Shown here piece after piece: positions 1 to 8,729 of a stretch of DNA of 64,000 nucleotides (positions are counted from its first letter, which is position 1; each line of letters starts with the position of its first letter). The notes under the pieces are model-generated. The model saw only the letters and a program-made list of their open reading frames with translations, did no database searches and was not told the origin of the DNA. This stretch comes from CAKKQX01 sp963734595 (GTDB lineage: Bacteria > Pseudomonadota > Gammaproteobacteria > Burkholderiales > SG8-41): the NCBI GenBank assembly GCA_963734595.1, contig CAVTHV010000014.1, forward strand, positions 248,001 to 312,000, written 5' to 3'. The translations under genes were made by a program, and so were the position numbers.

Positions 1-592
1 CCGCCAGATTCACGCTGTTGAGCCGCAGGCCTTTCAGCTGCAGCTGGCGGCCGAAATCGCCCAGATCGTGGTTGGCGCGGCCATCCAGCTTTCTTTCGCC
101 GTGACCGTCGAGCCACAGCACCATGCGCTCGCCGCCGCGCGCCAGCCGCATCAGCAGATTGGTGAACGCCTGCTCGTTGAACTGGGTGAGATGTTCGCTG
201 CGATGCCGGTATTCGACCACCATCTCGACCGGCGCCCGCACCCCGGCGGCCTCGGCGAGTTTGGGCTGATCGCGCGGATCGACGAAAGAGAGCTTGATGT
301 CAGGCTTGGCGCGCAGGTACGGCCGCATGAATTCCTGCAGCGACTGGTGCGCGTTGCCGCCGCGCCCGTCCTGGGCGACGGCGTAGGCGGTGACGGTGAC
401 CGGCCCATCGAGCTGCCTCAGCACCTCGAGCGAAGCCTGCGACAGCGTCTGGCGCGCGCCCCGCGTGACATCCCATTCCTTGCGGTATTCGTGGGCGAGG
501 TGGGCGAGCAGCGCGGCGAGCACGATCAACAGCACCAAGAACAGGCCGTTCTGCACCAGCAGCTGGAGTCGTATTTTGCGGTTCAGTTCCAT
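1..592 (-). CDS. GldG-family ABC transporter auxiliary protein (partial)
   Basis: The minus-strand frame is open from an ATG at 592 to the window edge, about 197 residues. It begins MELNRKIRLQLLVQNGLF, with one membrane helix near residues 12-32, and continues as a soluble periplasmic-type domain (KPDIKLSFVDPRDQPKLAEA). This is the layout of the GldG/COG3225 component found with ABC-2 permeases in gliding-type transport systems. The start directly abuts the stop of the upstream permease, so the two are probably translationally coupled. The C-terminal part lies outside the window. The substrate of these systems is unknown. The family call rests on position and topology rather than on a catalytic motif. 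Confidence 0.72.
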   Translation of the reverse strand, partial: MELNRKIRLQLLVQNGLFLVLLIVLAALLAHLAHEYRKEWDVTRGARQTLSQASLEVLRQLDGPVTVTAYAVAQDGRGGNAHQSLQEFMRPYLRAKPDIKLSFVDPRDQPKLAEAAGVRAPVEMVVEYRHRSEHLTQFNEQAFTNLLMRLARGGERMVLWLDGHGERKLDGRANHDLGDFGRQLQLKGLRLNSVNLA

Positions 593-1365
593 TCAGCCCC
601 GCAGGCGCCGGGCATCGAGCTGGCGCACGGTGAGCACCAGAAAAACGAGGGTCAGCAGCAGCGAGCAGGCGATGGCGTAGCTGTCGATGATGCCCTTGCC
701 GAGCGGCTCGAAATTCTTGACCGGGGACAGCACCTGGGCGAGTGCCGCGGGCACCGTCCAGCCGCGCGCGCGCAGGCTTTCGCCCGCGGTTTCGCCCATC
801 AGCAGCATCGCCGAGCAGCACGCCGAAGCCGCCGAGCGCGGCCACCATCGGATGCGCGGTCAGGCACGATACGTAAAGGCTGACCGCGGCGAAGCCGGCG
901 GCGAGCAGCACGAGCGCCGCACACCTGGCTCAGCAGCATGCCGTAATCGAGATGCGTGCTGCCGGCGAGCGAGAGCGGCATCAGCGCGGTGAGCCCGATG
1001 ATCAGCAGCAGGAAGATGATGAGGCCGAGGAATTTCCCGAGCACGATTTCGGTGATCGACAGCGGCGCCGACATCAGCAGCACCATGGTCTGGTTGCGGC
1101 GCTCCTCGGCGATCAGCCGCATCGCGAACAGCGGCACGGCGAACAGCAGGATCGCCGCCAGCGTGGCGAAAGTCGGCGCCGCGACCAGCTCGGTGACGCC
1201 CGGCGGGCTCGGCATCTGCGACAGCTGCGGCTGAATCTGCAGGAAATCGTCGAGACGCTTCAAAAAGCCGTAGCCGACGATGATCTGCATGCCGGTCAGC
1301 ACCACCCACGCGAGCGGCGATGCGAACAGCGATTTGAGTTCCTTGCCTGCGATGGTGAAGATCAT
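593..1365 (-). CDS. ABC-2 type permease, GldF-like (frameshifted)
   Basis: Starts at 1365 with MIFTIAGKELKSLFASP, the amphipathic N-terminus typical of ABC-2/GldF permeases. Helices follow near residues 15-35 and 60-80, then the conserved segment AEERRNQTMVLLMSAPLS. The frame breaks near 920 and again near 800, and the last part (ending TLVFLVLTVRQLDARRLRG) is read in another frame down to the stop at 593-595. It lies between the ATPase gene and the GldG-like gene, so the three form one export system. The breaks look like single-base sequence errors because the reading resumes with good membrane-helix content. Confidence 0.75.
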
Positions 1366-1380
1366 TTAAAAACCTCTCTA

Positions 1381-1576
1381 GCCGCCAAGACCGCCAAGAA
1401 CGCCAAGAAAAACAGACCCAAGCGTAAACGAAAAGCAGCGTGCGACAACAAGGTACAAAATTATCATTCATCGGCGAACTGAATCATGGAGTGGTGCTCC
1501 GGGTATTTCGGTCGCATGGGTTTTGTTGTTTTGAAGACTTTGCATTTCTTGGCGCCTTGGCGTCTTGGCGGTTCAA
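1381..1576. repeat. Inverted pair of CGCCAAG arrays (element A)
   Basis: The left arm at 1381-1413 holds three degenerate copies of the CGCCAAG unit. The right arm at 1546-1576 holds the same units in reverse complement and ends with ggcggttcaa. The 130-bp interior shows no gene. The stop codon of the ABC ATPase (1573-1575 on the minus strand) lies in the TTGAACCGCC edge of the right arm. Three further elements of the same design are present at 44.2, 50.1 and 63.6 kb. Confidence 0.85.
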
Positions 1577-2518
1577 TGATTGTCCTCGCGCCGCGTCAGA
1601 TCGACGAACACTTCTTCGAGTGTGGTTTCCCCCGGGCTGAGGCGATACAGGCCCCAGTCCTGCTCCACCGAGCGCTTGACGAGCGCATCAGTGGGGTCGC
1701 TGTCGGCCGCCAGGTGCAGCAGGAACTGCGTTTCGGATACGTCTTCCACCGCGGCGACACCGGGCACCGCCGCCAGTGCGGCGATGGCCGGCGGCCGGAG
1801 CAGACCGAGAAGAACGGTGCGGCCGCTCTGAAAATTCCTGAGGGCGGCGATGGTGTCACTGTAGACGAGGCTGCCGTGGTGCATGATCTGCACGCGGTCG
1901 CACACCGCCTCGACTTCCGGCAGGATGTGCGTGGACAGGATCACGCTGTGCCTGCCGCCGAGTTCCCGGATGAGACTGCGGATCTCGCGGATCTGGTTGG
2001 GATCGAGGCCGACCGTCGGTTCGTCCAGAATGACGACATCGGGATCATGCACGATCGCCTGCGCGATGCCGACGCGCTGCTGAAACCCCTTCGACAGGGC
2101 GCCGATCAGCTTGCCGCCGACGGCGGTGAGTCCGCAACGCTGTTTGACCTCGTCGATGGCGCCGCGGCGGCGGAGCTTGGATAGCCGGTGCAGCTTGGCG
2201 GCGAGCATCGAGGTACTCGTCGACATTGAGTTCGCGGTAAATGGGGGGCGTTTCCGGCAGATAGCCGATTTTGGCTTTGGCCGCGGCGGGACGCTCGAGC
2301 ATGTCGATGCCGCAAATGCTGATGGTGCCGGCCGACGGCGCAAGATTGCCGGTCAGCATCTGCATCGTCGTGGTTTTCCCGGCGCCGTTGGGCCCCAGAA
2401 ATCCCAGCACTTCGCCCCGCCGCAGTTCGAGGCTGATGTTGTTGACTGCGGCATGGGCGCCGAAGTTCCGGCTTAACCCATGCGCCGAAATCGTGATAAC
2501 GGTTTCCTGGTCGGCCAT
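1573..2518 (-). CDS. ABC transporter ATP-binding protein, GldA-like (frameshifted)
   Basis: The protein starts MADQETVITISAHGLSRNFG at 2518. It has Walker A GPNGAGKTT near residue 40, a signature-like SKGFQQRVGIAQA, Walker B VVILDEPTVGLDP and the switch histidine in ILSTHILPE. The C-terminal segment after the ATPase core (residues about 220-310) resembles that of GldA/NatA-type ATPases. One frame break near 2200 separates the two halves. An in-frame ATG at 2542 would add eight residues. It probably energises the permease and GldG-like protein encoded downstream, with element A lying between them. Confidence 0.85.
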
Positions 2519-2644
2519 CGCGCTTTGTCTTGTGGTAAGCACGAAATATACCTAATATGTAGCAGATTATGAAGCGGCAAATCCGGATCTTTTCAGAAAA
2601 TCATTTGGTTATTCCATAACGGCCGTGACCGGCCAACCCACATC

Positions 2645-4441
2645 ATGATGAATATCAGAACGGCGGCGCTGTTTGTCTGCGCGCTGCTCGCCGCCTGCGC
2701 GCAGCAGCCGCAGCGGCCGCAGCAGCCGCAACCGCAACCGCAGCAGCCGCCGGCCGAGGCGACCGGGATCAAGGCCGGGACCGGGACCAGTCCTGCGCCC
2801 AATATCGAAGCGGCCAAGCCCGTTCCGCACCACCCGCAGCTGCCCCCGCAGGAGCTCACCGAACAGATCATGTTCAAGCTCATGCTGGCGGAAGTTGCGG
2901 CGCAGCGCGGGCAGCCGCAGATTGCCGTACCGGCTTACCTCGAACTCGCCCGCGAAACCAGGGATCCGCGCATCGCACAGCGCGCTACCGAGCTCGCCTG
3001 GAATGCGCGTTACATGTCGGCCGCGCTGGAAGCCGCAGGCATCTGGCTGGAGATCGATCCTGAATCGACGCAGGCGCGCCAGATCATCGCGGCGTTGCTC
3101 GTCAACCAGGCGCAGCTTGCCGAGGCCAAGCCGCATCTCGAGAAATGGCTCGCCGTCCGACCGGGCCAATGTCGGCCAGAATTTTTTGCAGTTATCCGCG
3201 CTGCTCGGCCGCCATCAAGGACAAAGCGGCGGTATCGAAACTGATGCAGGCGCTGGCGCAACCTTATCCCGAAGTCCCCGAAGCCCGTCTCGCGGTGGCG
3301 CAGGCGGCATGGAATGCGGACGAGCAGCAGCTTGCGCTCGATGAAGCGCGCGCAGCGCTCAAGCTGCGGCCCGACTGGGAACTGGCGGCACTGTTCCAGG
3401 CGCAGGTGCTGCAGAAGCGCTCCAACGCCGAAGCGCTGCAGTATCTCGCCGGCTACCTGAAAGACCATCCCCAGGCGAGGGATGTGCGCCTCAACTACGC
3501 GCGGCTGCTGGTCAACGACAGAAATTTCCAGGAAGCGCGCAAGCAGTTCGAAGTGCTGCTGCGCGAGTTTCCGCAGAATCCCGACGTGACGCATGGCGGT
3601 GGCGTTGCTGGCACTGCAGAGCAAGGACTACGACGCGGCCGAAAGCGCAGCTGCAAGCACGCGCTCGAGACCGATTACAAGGATCCGGACACGGTGCGCC
3701 TCTACCTCGGCCAGGTCAATGAAGAGCGGAAGCGGTTCGACGAGGCGCTCAAGTGGTATGGCGCGGTCGCGCCGGGAGAACAATACATCAACGCCCAGGT
3801 GCGTTATGCCGGCGTGCTGGCGAAAGAGGGCCGGCTCGCCGATGCGCGCAAGCACCTGCAGGAGGTGAGCCCGCAGAACAACCAGCAGCGCGTGCAGCTG
3901 ACGCAGGCCGAGGCGCAACTGCTGCGCGACGCGAACGAGTATCAGGAGGCGTTCGATCTGCTCGGCGACGCGCTCCAGAAAACTGCCCGACACGCCCGAC
4001 CTGCTCTACGACCAGGCGATGGCGGCGGAGAAGATCAACCGCATGGACGTGCTCGAGTCGAACCTGAGGCAGCTGATCAAAATCCGGCCGGATTACGCGC
4101 ATGCCTACAATGCGCTCGGCTATACGTTTGCCGACCGCAACGAGCGGCTGCCGGAAGCGCGCAGCCTGATCGAAACCGCGCTCAAGCTCGCGCCCGATGA
4201 TCCATTCATCATGGACAGCATGGGCTGGGTGCTCTACCGCCTGGGCCAGAACAAGGAAGGACTCGACTTTCTGCAACGCGCGTTCGCGCTGCGTCCCGAC
4301 CCTGAAATTGCCGCCCATCTCGGCGAGGTGCTGTGGCGCGACGGCCAGCGCGAGCAGGCGCAGAAAATCTGGGCTGAGATGACCAAAGACCACCCCGCGA
4401 ACGAGCTGCTGCAGAACACCGTCAAGCGGTTCGTCCCGTAA
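2645..4441 (+). CDS. TPR-repeat outer-membrane lipoprotein upstream of lolB (frameshifted)
   Basis: Starts with MMNIRTAALFVCALLAACAQ, a lipoprotein signal with lipobox LAAC. A Gln/Pro-rich linker (residues about 20-45) follows, then roughly 520 residues of tetratricopeptide repeats; FEALLREFPQNP-like and ARSLIETALKLAPDDPF segments are recognisable. The frame breaks near 3165, 3595 and 3990, yet total length is a multiple of three (599 codons), so the indels compensate. This TPR gene precedes lolB in many betaproteobacteria. A scaffolding role in the envelope is plausible but cannot be read from the sequence. Confidence 0.8.
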
Positions 4442-4463
4442 CGCGGGTCGGCGGTTCCGTATC

Positions 4464-5044
4464 ATGTTGCGGGCCCTGAGAACGTCGTGTGCACTGGCGA
4501 TCGCGGTTATCGTTGCCGCCTGCGCCACGCTGCCGGAATCGCCCGGCATACCGGCATCGCCGTCCCCGTTCGATCTGAGCGGCCGCGTGCTGGTGAGTTA
4601 CGACGGACATGCATTCTCGTCCGGTGTGCGCTGGTTGCACGCGGCAGAGCGCGATGAAATCTCGTTGTTGTCTCCGCCGGGCAGACGCTCGCCTATATCG
4701 CCGGCGAGGCCGGCGGCGCGACGCTGACCGCCGCCGACCAGAGGCAATATCGCGCCGCGAGCGTCGAGAGCCTGACGCGCGAGGCGCTGGGATGGGAACT
4801 GCCGCTGGCGAGCCTGCAGTATTGGGTGCAGGGCCAGCCCGCCCCCGTCGGCGTGCCGGACGCGGTCGAGCGCGATGCCGGCGGGCGGCTTGCCGCGCTG
4901 ACCCAGAATGGCTGGCGTATCGTGTTCGTCAACTATCCACCCGCCGAGCACGGCGGATTGCCGCGGCGCCTGGAGATGTCCAGCGGCGCCCAGGAAATCC
5001 GGCTGGTGATCGACGGCTGGCGGCAAGTCCCGGTCGCGCCATGA
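4464..5044 (+). CDS. lolB: Outer-membrane lipoprotein receptor LolB (frameshifted)
   Basis: Receives lipoproteins from periplasmic LolA and inserts them in the outer membrane. The N-terminus MLRALRTSCALAIAVIVAACA is a type II signal with the lipidated Cys in VAAC. Family-typical segments follow: FDLSGRVLVSYDG, ASVESLTREALGWELPLASLQYWVQG and the C-terminal PRRLEMSSGAQEIRLVIDGW. One frame break lies near 4680. The stop overlaps the ispE start as ATGA, the usual lolB-ispE coupling in this class. Length is about 193 residues, normal for LolB. Confidence 0.9.
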
Positions 5045-5890
5045 ATGCGCCGCAACACAGTTTCCCGGCGCCGGCCAAGCTCAACCTGATGCTGCGCGTG
5101 ATCGGCCGCCGCGCCGACGGCTACCATCTGCTGCAAACGGTGTTCCGCTTCATCGACTACGGCGACACGCTGAGCTTTCGGTGTGCGCGGCGACGGCGTG
5201 ATCACGCGCGTCAACGCGGTCCCGGGGATCGCCGCCGACGACGACTTGAGCGTGCGCGCGGCGAGGCTGCTGCAGCGGGCCTCGGGAACGGCGCTTGGCG
5301 CCGATATCACGCTGGAAAAGCGCCTGCCGCCGGGCGGCGGGCTGGGGGGCGGCAGCTCGGATGCCGCCACCACGCTGCTTGCCCTGAACCGGCTGTGGCG
5401 GCTCGATTTGCCGCGGACGCCGGCTGCTCGAACTGGCGCTCCAGCTGGGGGCGGACGTGCCGGTATTCGTGTTTGGCGACAATGCCTTCGCCGAGGGTAT
5501 CGGCGAGCGGCTGACCCCCATCGCGCTGCCGCCGGCCTGGTACGTGGTGCTGATGCCGCCGGTGGCCGTCGCCACGGCCCGCGTTTTTTCCCGATCCGGA
5601 ATTGAAACGGGACTCAAAAATGATTACAATACAAAGCTTTTCGGTCGAGTCGGCAGGCAACGATCTCGAGCCGGTGGTGTGCCGGCGAGTATCCGGAAGT
5701 GGCGCGGCATCTCGGGTGGCTCAGGCAGTTTGGCGCCGGCGATGATGACCGGTTCCGGCGCGTGCGTTTTTGCCGACTTTGCCACCGAAGGCGCGGCGCG
5801 CGAAGTGCTGGCCAGGCTGCCCGCCACCATGCAAGGGATTTGTTGCGCAGGGGCTGGATGCGGCATCCGCTGCGCGATCTGGCGCGCTGA
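5041..5890 (+). CDS. ispE: 4-diphosphocytidyl-2-C-methyl-D-erythritol kinase (frameshifted)
   Basis: Phosphorylates CDP-methylerythritol in the MEP isoprenoid pathway; GHMP kinase family. The start gives MNAPQHSFPAPAKLNLMLRV, with the PAKLNL motif that opens IspE proteins, then GRRADGYHLLQTVF. The glycine-rich ATP loop LPPGGGLGGGSSDAA is at about residue 97, and the third GHMP motif MTGSGACVF is near residue 245. Several single-base breaks (near 5181, 5428, 5590 and 5690) interrupt it; the last frame ends HPLRDLAR. The gene is essential, so the breaks are almost certainly sequence errors. Confidence 0.88.
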
Positions 5891-5910
5891 AGCGCCGGTC
5901 GGGTTTACCA

Positions 5911-5938
5911 GATGGCCGATGCAACAGGGTCGGCCATC
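5911..5938 (+). other. Hairpin between ispE and tRNA-Gln
   Basis: A perfect 9-bp stem, GATGGCCGA (5911-5919) with TCGGCCATC (5930-5938), closes a 10-nt loop. No T tract follows, so it is not a classical terminator. It may protect or set the processing end of the ispE transcript upstream of the tRNA. Confidence 0.45.
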
Positions 5939-5950
5939 AGCGTTACGTGT

Positions 5951-6025
5951 TGGGGAGTCGCCAAGTGGTAAGGCACCGGATTTTGATTCCGGCATTCGTA
6001 GGTTCGATCCCTACCTCCCCAGCCA
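5951..6025 (+). tRNA. tRNA-Gln (UUG)
   Basis: The acceptor stem TGGGGAG pairs with CTCCCCA. The anticodon loop reads ATTTTGATT, giving anticodon TTG. The T arm contains GGTTCGATCC, and an encoded GCCA ends the gene. Its position between ispE and prs is conserved in betaproteobacteria. Confidence 0.95.
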
Positions 6026-6115
6026 TCATATTTTGCGTGGGATGAAGTTGGCGACAGGCCGGGGCGGCCACTGAGCAGCCCCGAACAGCGGCAAACTGGC
6101 AGACGAGGTGCAAGG

Positions 6116-7065
6116 GTGGCTTACGACAGGCTGATGGTGTTTACCGGCAACGCGATACCCAAGCTTGCCGAGGATGTGGTCAGCCATCTGAAGATCCATC
6201 TCGGGCGCGCCAAGGTCGGGCGCTTCAGCGACGGCGAGGTGATGGTCGAGATCCTCGAAAACGTGCGCGGCAAGGACGTGTTCGTGCTGCAGTCGATCTG
6301 CCGCCCACCAACGACAATCTGATGGAAGTGCTGGTGATGGTCGATGCGCTGAAGCGCGCTTCGGCCGCCCGGGTGACCGCGGCGATCCCGTACATGGGTT
6401 ACGCGCGGCAGGACCGCCGGCCGAGTTCGGCGCGGGTGCCGATCACGGCCAAGGTGGTCGCCAACATGCTGACCAGCGTCGGCGTCAACCGCGTGCTGAC
6501 CATGGATCTGCACTCGGAGCAGATCCAGGGATTTTTCGACATTCCGGTGGACAATATCTACTCGGCGCCGATCATGCTGGGCGACGTGTGGAAGCGCGAT
6601 CACAAGCATCTGGTCGTGGTGTCGCCCGACGTCGGCGGCGTGGTGCGGGCCCGCGCGCTGGCGAAGCGGCTGGAAGCCGATCTCGCCATCATCGACAAGC
6701 GCCGGCCGCGGCCGAACGTGGCCACGGTGATGAACATCATCGGCGAGGTCGCGGGCCGCACCTGCGTCATCGTCGACGACATGGTGGATACGGCGAACAC
6801 GCTGTGCGAGGCGGCGGGCGCGCTCAAGAAGCAGGGCGCGGAAAAGGTGATTGCCTACTGCACGCACGCGGTGCTGTCGGGCACGGCGATGGAGCGCATT
6901 TCCGCATCCGCGCTCGACGAACTGGTGGTGACGGACACCATACCGCTGCGCGAGGAGGCGAAGAGCTGCAAGCGCATTCGCGTGCTGACCGTGGCGAGCC
7001 TGCTGGCGGAAACCATGCGCCGCATCAGCAACGAGGATTCGGTCAGCTCGTTGTTCGTGGAATAA
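6116..7065 (+). CDS. prs: Ribose-phosphate pyrophosphokinase (frameshifted)
   Basis: Makes PRPP from ribose 5-phosphate and ATP for nucleotide, His and Trp synthesis. A GTG start gives MAYDRLMVFTGNAIPKLAEDV. FSDGEVMVEI, the ATP-binding YMGYARQDRR and the PRPP-binding VIVDDMVDTANTL loop are all intact. One base is missing near 6300: the conserved CAPTNDNLME region reads as CRPPTTI before the frame changes. The length of 950 nt equals 316 codons plus stop minus one base. This is one of the few breaks here that is a deletion rather than an insertion. Confidence 0.93.
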
Positions 7066-7071
7066 ATTTGT

Positions 7072-7101
7072 GCGGGGCCGGAATGGGTCCGGCCCCGCTT
7101 T
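7072..7101 (+). terminator. Hairpin after prs
   Basis: A perfect 10-bp stem, GCGGGGCCGG (7072-7081) with CCGGCCCCGC (7089-7098), has a 7-nt loop and is followed by only three T residues. It is probably an intrinsic terminator or attenuator between prs and rplY. Confidence 0.6.
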
Positions 7102-7148
7102 AGCCGGGACAGCCTGGTCGCGGGCGTCCCGTTTTTCAGGAGAGTGAA

Positions 7149-7874
7149 ATGAAGATTGAAGTCACTGCATTTCCGCGTACAAAACAGGGCACGGGTGCGA
7201 GCCGCCGCCTGCGTACGAGCGGACGCGTCCCGGGCGTGATATACGGCGCGAACAAACCGGCGCAGGCGATCGAGCTCGATCAGAACGCGCTGTTGCGTCA
7301 TCTGAAGATGGAGGCGTTTCACGCCTCGATCCTCGACATGACGGTCGAGGGCGAACAAGGAGGCGGTGCTGCTGCGCGATTTCCAGATGCATCCGTGGAA
7401 ACCGATCGCGCTGCATGTCGATTTCCAGCGCATCGACAAGAGCAAGAAGATCCACATGAAAATGCCGTTGCACTTCACCAATGCCGACATCTGCCAGGCG
7501 TGTCAAGCTGGAAGGCGGGGTGGTGCAGCACGTGATGAACGAGATCGACATCCAGTGTCTGCCCGACGATCTGCCGGAATACATCGAGGTCGACCTCAAG
7601 GACATGAAGCTCGGCGACTCGATTCATATCAGCGATCTGGTCGCTGCCCAAGGGCGTGGAGCCGCTGTCCAAGCTGAAGCACGACAATCCGACGCTGGTG
7701 ACGGTGCAGCTGCCGAAGGTGGTGGCGGTCGAGGAAGAGGTCGCGGCGCCGGTTACCGAGATCACCGGCCAGGCTCCGGCCGAAGCGGCTGCGGCGGCGG
7801 AGGGCGCGGAGAAGGAGAAGAAAGAGGCGGGCAAGAAGGAACCCGAGAAGAAAGAGGCGGGCAAGAAGGAATAG
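7149..7874 (+). CDS. rplY: Large ribosomal subunit protein bL25, CTC type (frameshifted)
   Basis: Binds 5S rRNA. The start MKIEVTAFPRTKQGTGASRRLR is preceded by a good Shine-Dalgarno (CAGGAGAGTGAA). The L25 domain is followed by the longer TL5/CTC beta domain (HVMNEIDIQCLPDDLPEYIEV) and a Lys/Glu-rich tail with repeated KKEAGKKE. Three +1 insertions (near 7358, 7500 and 7648) restore the frame overall: the length is exactly 242 codons. The prs-rplY-pth-ychF order is standard for betaproteobacteria. Confidence 0.9.
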
Positions 7875-7897
7875 GCCATACGTTCCGCACACAACGG

Positions 7898-7932
7898 GCC
7901 CGCCATGTTACGCACGATATGGCGGGCTTTTT
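7898..7932 (+). terminator. Intrinsic terminator after rplY
   Basis: A 9-bp perfect stem, GCCCGCCAT (7898-7906) with ATGGCGGGC (7919-7927), encloses a 12-nt loop and is followed by TTTTT. Confidence 0.8.
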
Positions 7933-7938
7933 GTTGGC

Positions 7939-8034
7939 AAATGGTAAATAGTAAATGGTGAACGGTTAAAAGCGCAGAGACTCCAATGGGCTATCGACCA
8001 TTCACCATTCACCGATTCACGATTCACCGGTTTT
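7939..8034. repeat. Inverted pair of ATTCACC/ATTTACC arrays (element F)
   Basis: The left arm (7939-7970) has the units AAATGGT, AAATAGT and AAATGGTGAA. The right arm (7997-8034) has ATTCACC, ATTCACCG and ATTCACG in reverse sense. It ends three bases before the pth start codon, so it fills the whole leader of pth and leaves no obvious Shine-Dalgarno there. Confidence 0.7.
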
Positions 8035-8036
8035 CA

Positions 8037-8632
8037 ATGAAACTCATCGTCGGGCTCGGTAACCCGGGAAAGAAATACGAGGCGACGCGCCATAACGCCG
8101 GTTTCTGGTGGGTCGAACGGCTCGCGCGCGCAGCCGGGATCGACCTGCGCCCGGCGGTGCGTTACCACGGCCGCGCCGGGAAGCTCGCGAGCCCGCACGA
8201 AATCTGGCTGCTGCTGCCCGACACCTTATATGAACGAGAGCGGTCGCGCGGTCGCGGCGCTGGCCGGCTTCTACAAAATCGAGCCGCGGCGAGATCCTGG
8301 TCGTGCACGACGAACTCGATCTGCCGCCGGGCAGCGCCAGGCTCAAGCGGGGCGGCGGCACCGGCGGGCATAACGGCCTGAACGACATTGCCGCGCATCT
8401 CGGCACCAAGGATTTCTGGCGCCTGCGGCTCGGCATCGGCCATCCGCGCGACAACGCCGCGACGGAACGGGAGGTGGCCGATTACGTGCTGCACAAGCCG
8501 GATGCGGCAGACCATGCCGCAATCGAAGACGCCATTGCCGGCAGCCTCGAAGTCTGGCCCCTGCTCGCCGAGAGCAAGTGCGAGGCGGCGATGCTGCGGC
8601 TTCATACGAAACCGGCGAGGGATGAGGGATGA
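8037..8632 (+). CDS. pth: Peptidyl-tRNA hydrolase (frameshifted)
   Basis: Recycles peptidyl-tRNAs released during translation. The start MKLIVGLGNPGKKYEATRHNAGFW contains the family signature, with Asn in GNPG and the catalytic His in RHNAGF. Later motifs are MNESGRAV, VVHDELDLPPG and the GGGTGGHNGLNDI tRNA-binding region. Two single-base insertions (near 8226 and 8288) break the frame. The last residues, ARDEG, and the stop are read from the start of an intergenic repeat (GATGAGG units). An upstream ATG at 7986 would add 17 residues translated from repeat DNA and is unlikely to be used. Confidence 0.92.
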
Positions 8633-8710
8633 AGCGAGAGTCGAGAGACGAGAGGCGTTAGGCGTGAGGCGAAAAGCATTTGTTTGCTTTAGCGCTTCAC
8701 GCCTCACCCC
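8617..8710. repeat. GATGAGG/GGCGTGAG array with hairpin (element G)
   Basis: The left part (8617-8672) runs from GAGGGATGAGGGATGA into GCGTTAGGCGTGAGGCG. The right part (8690-8710) carries CTTCACGCCTCACC in reverse sense. The centre forms a hairpin, GCGTGAGGCGAAAAGCA against TGCTTTAGCGCTTCACGC. It spans the whole gap between pth and ychF and contains the pth stop codon. Confidence 0.7.
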
Positions 8711-8729
8711 TTACTTCTCACAGGAATTT

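Noticed and set aside
68..883. Long plus-strand frames opposite GldG/ABC, ychF, the CocE-like gene and others
   Set aside because: They are high-GC shadow frames rich in Arg/His/Ala on the strand opposite well-recognised genes and have no domain content of their own.
6300..6330. Programmed frameshifting in prs and other genes
   Set aside because: No slippery heptamers, stem structures or conserved recoding sites at the breaks. Breaks are scattered over housekeeping genes that are not recoded in other bacteria.
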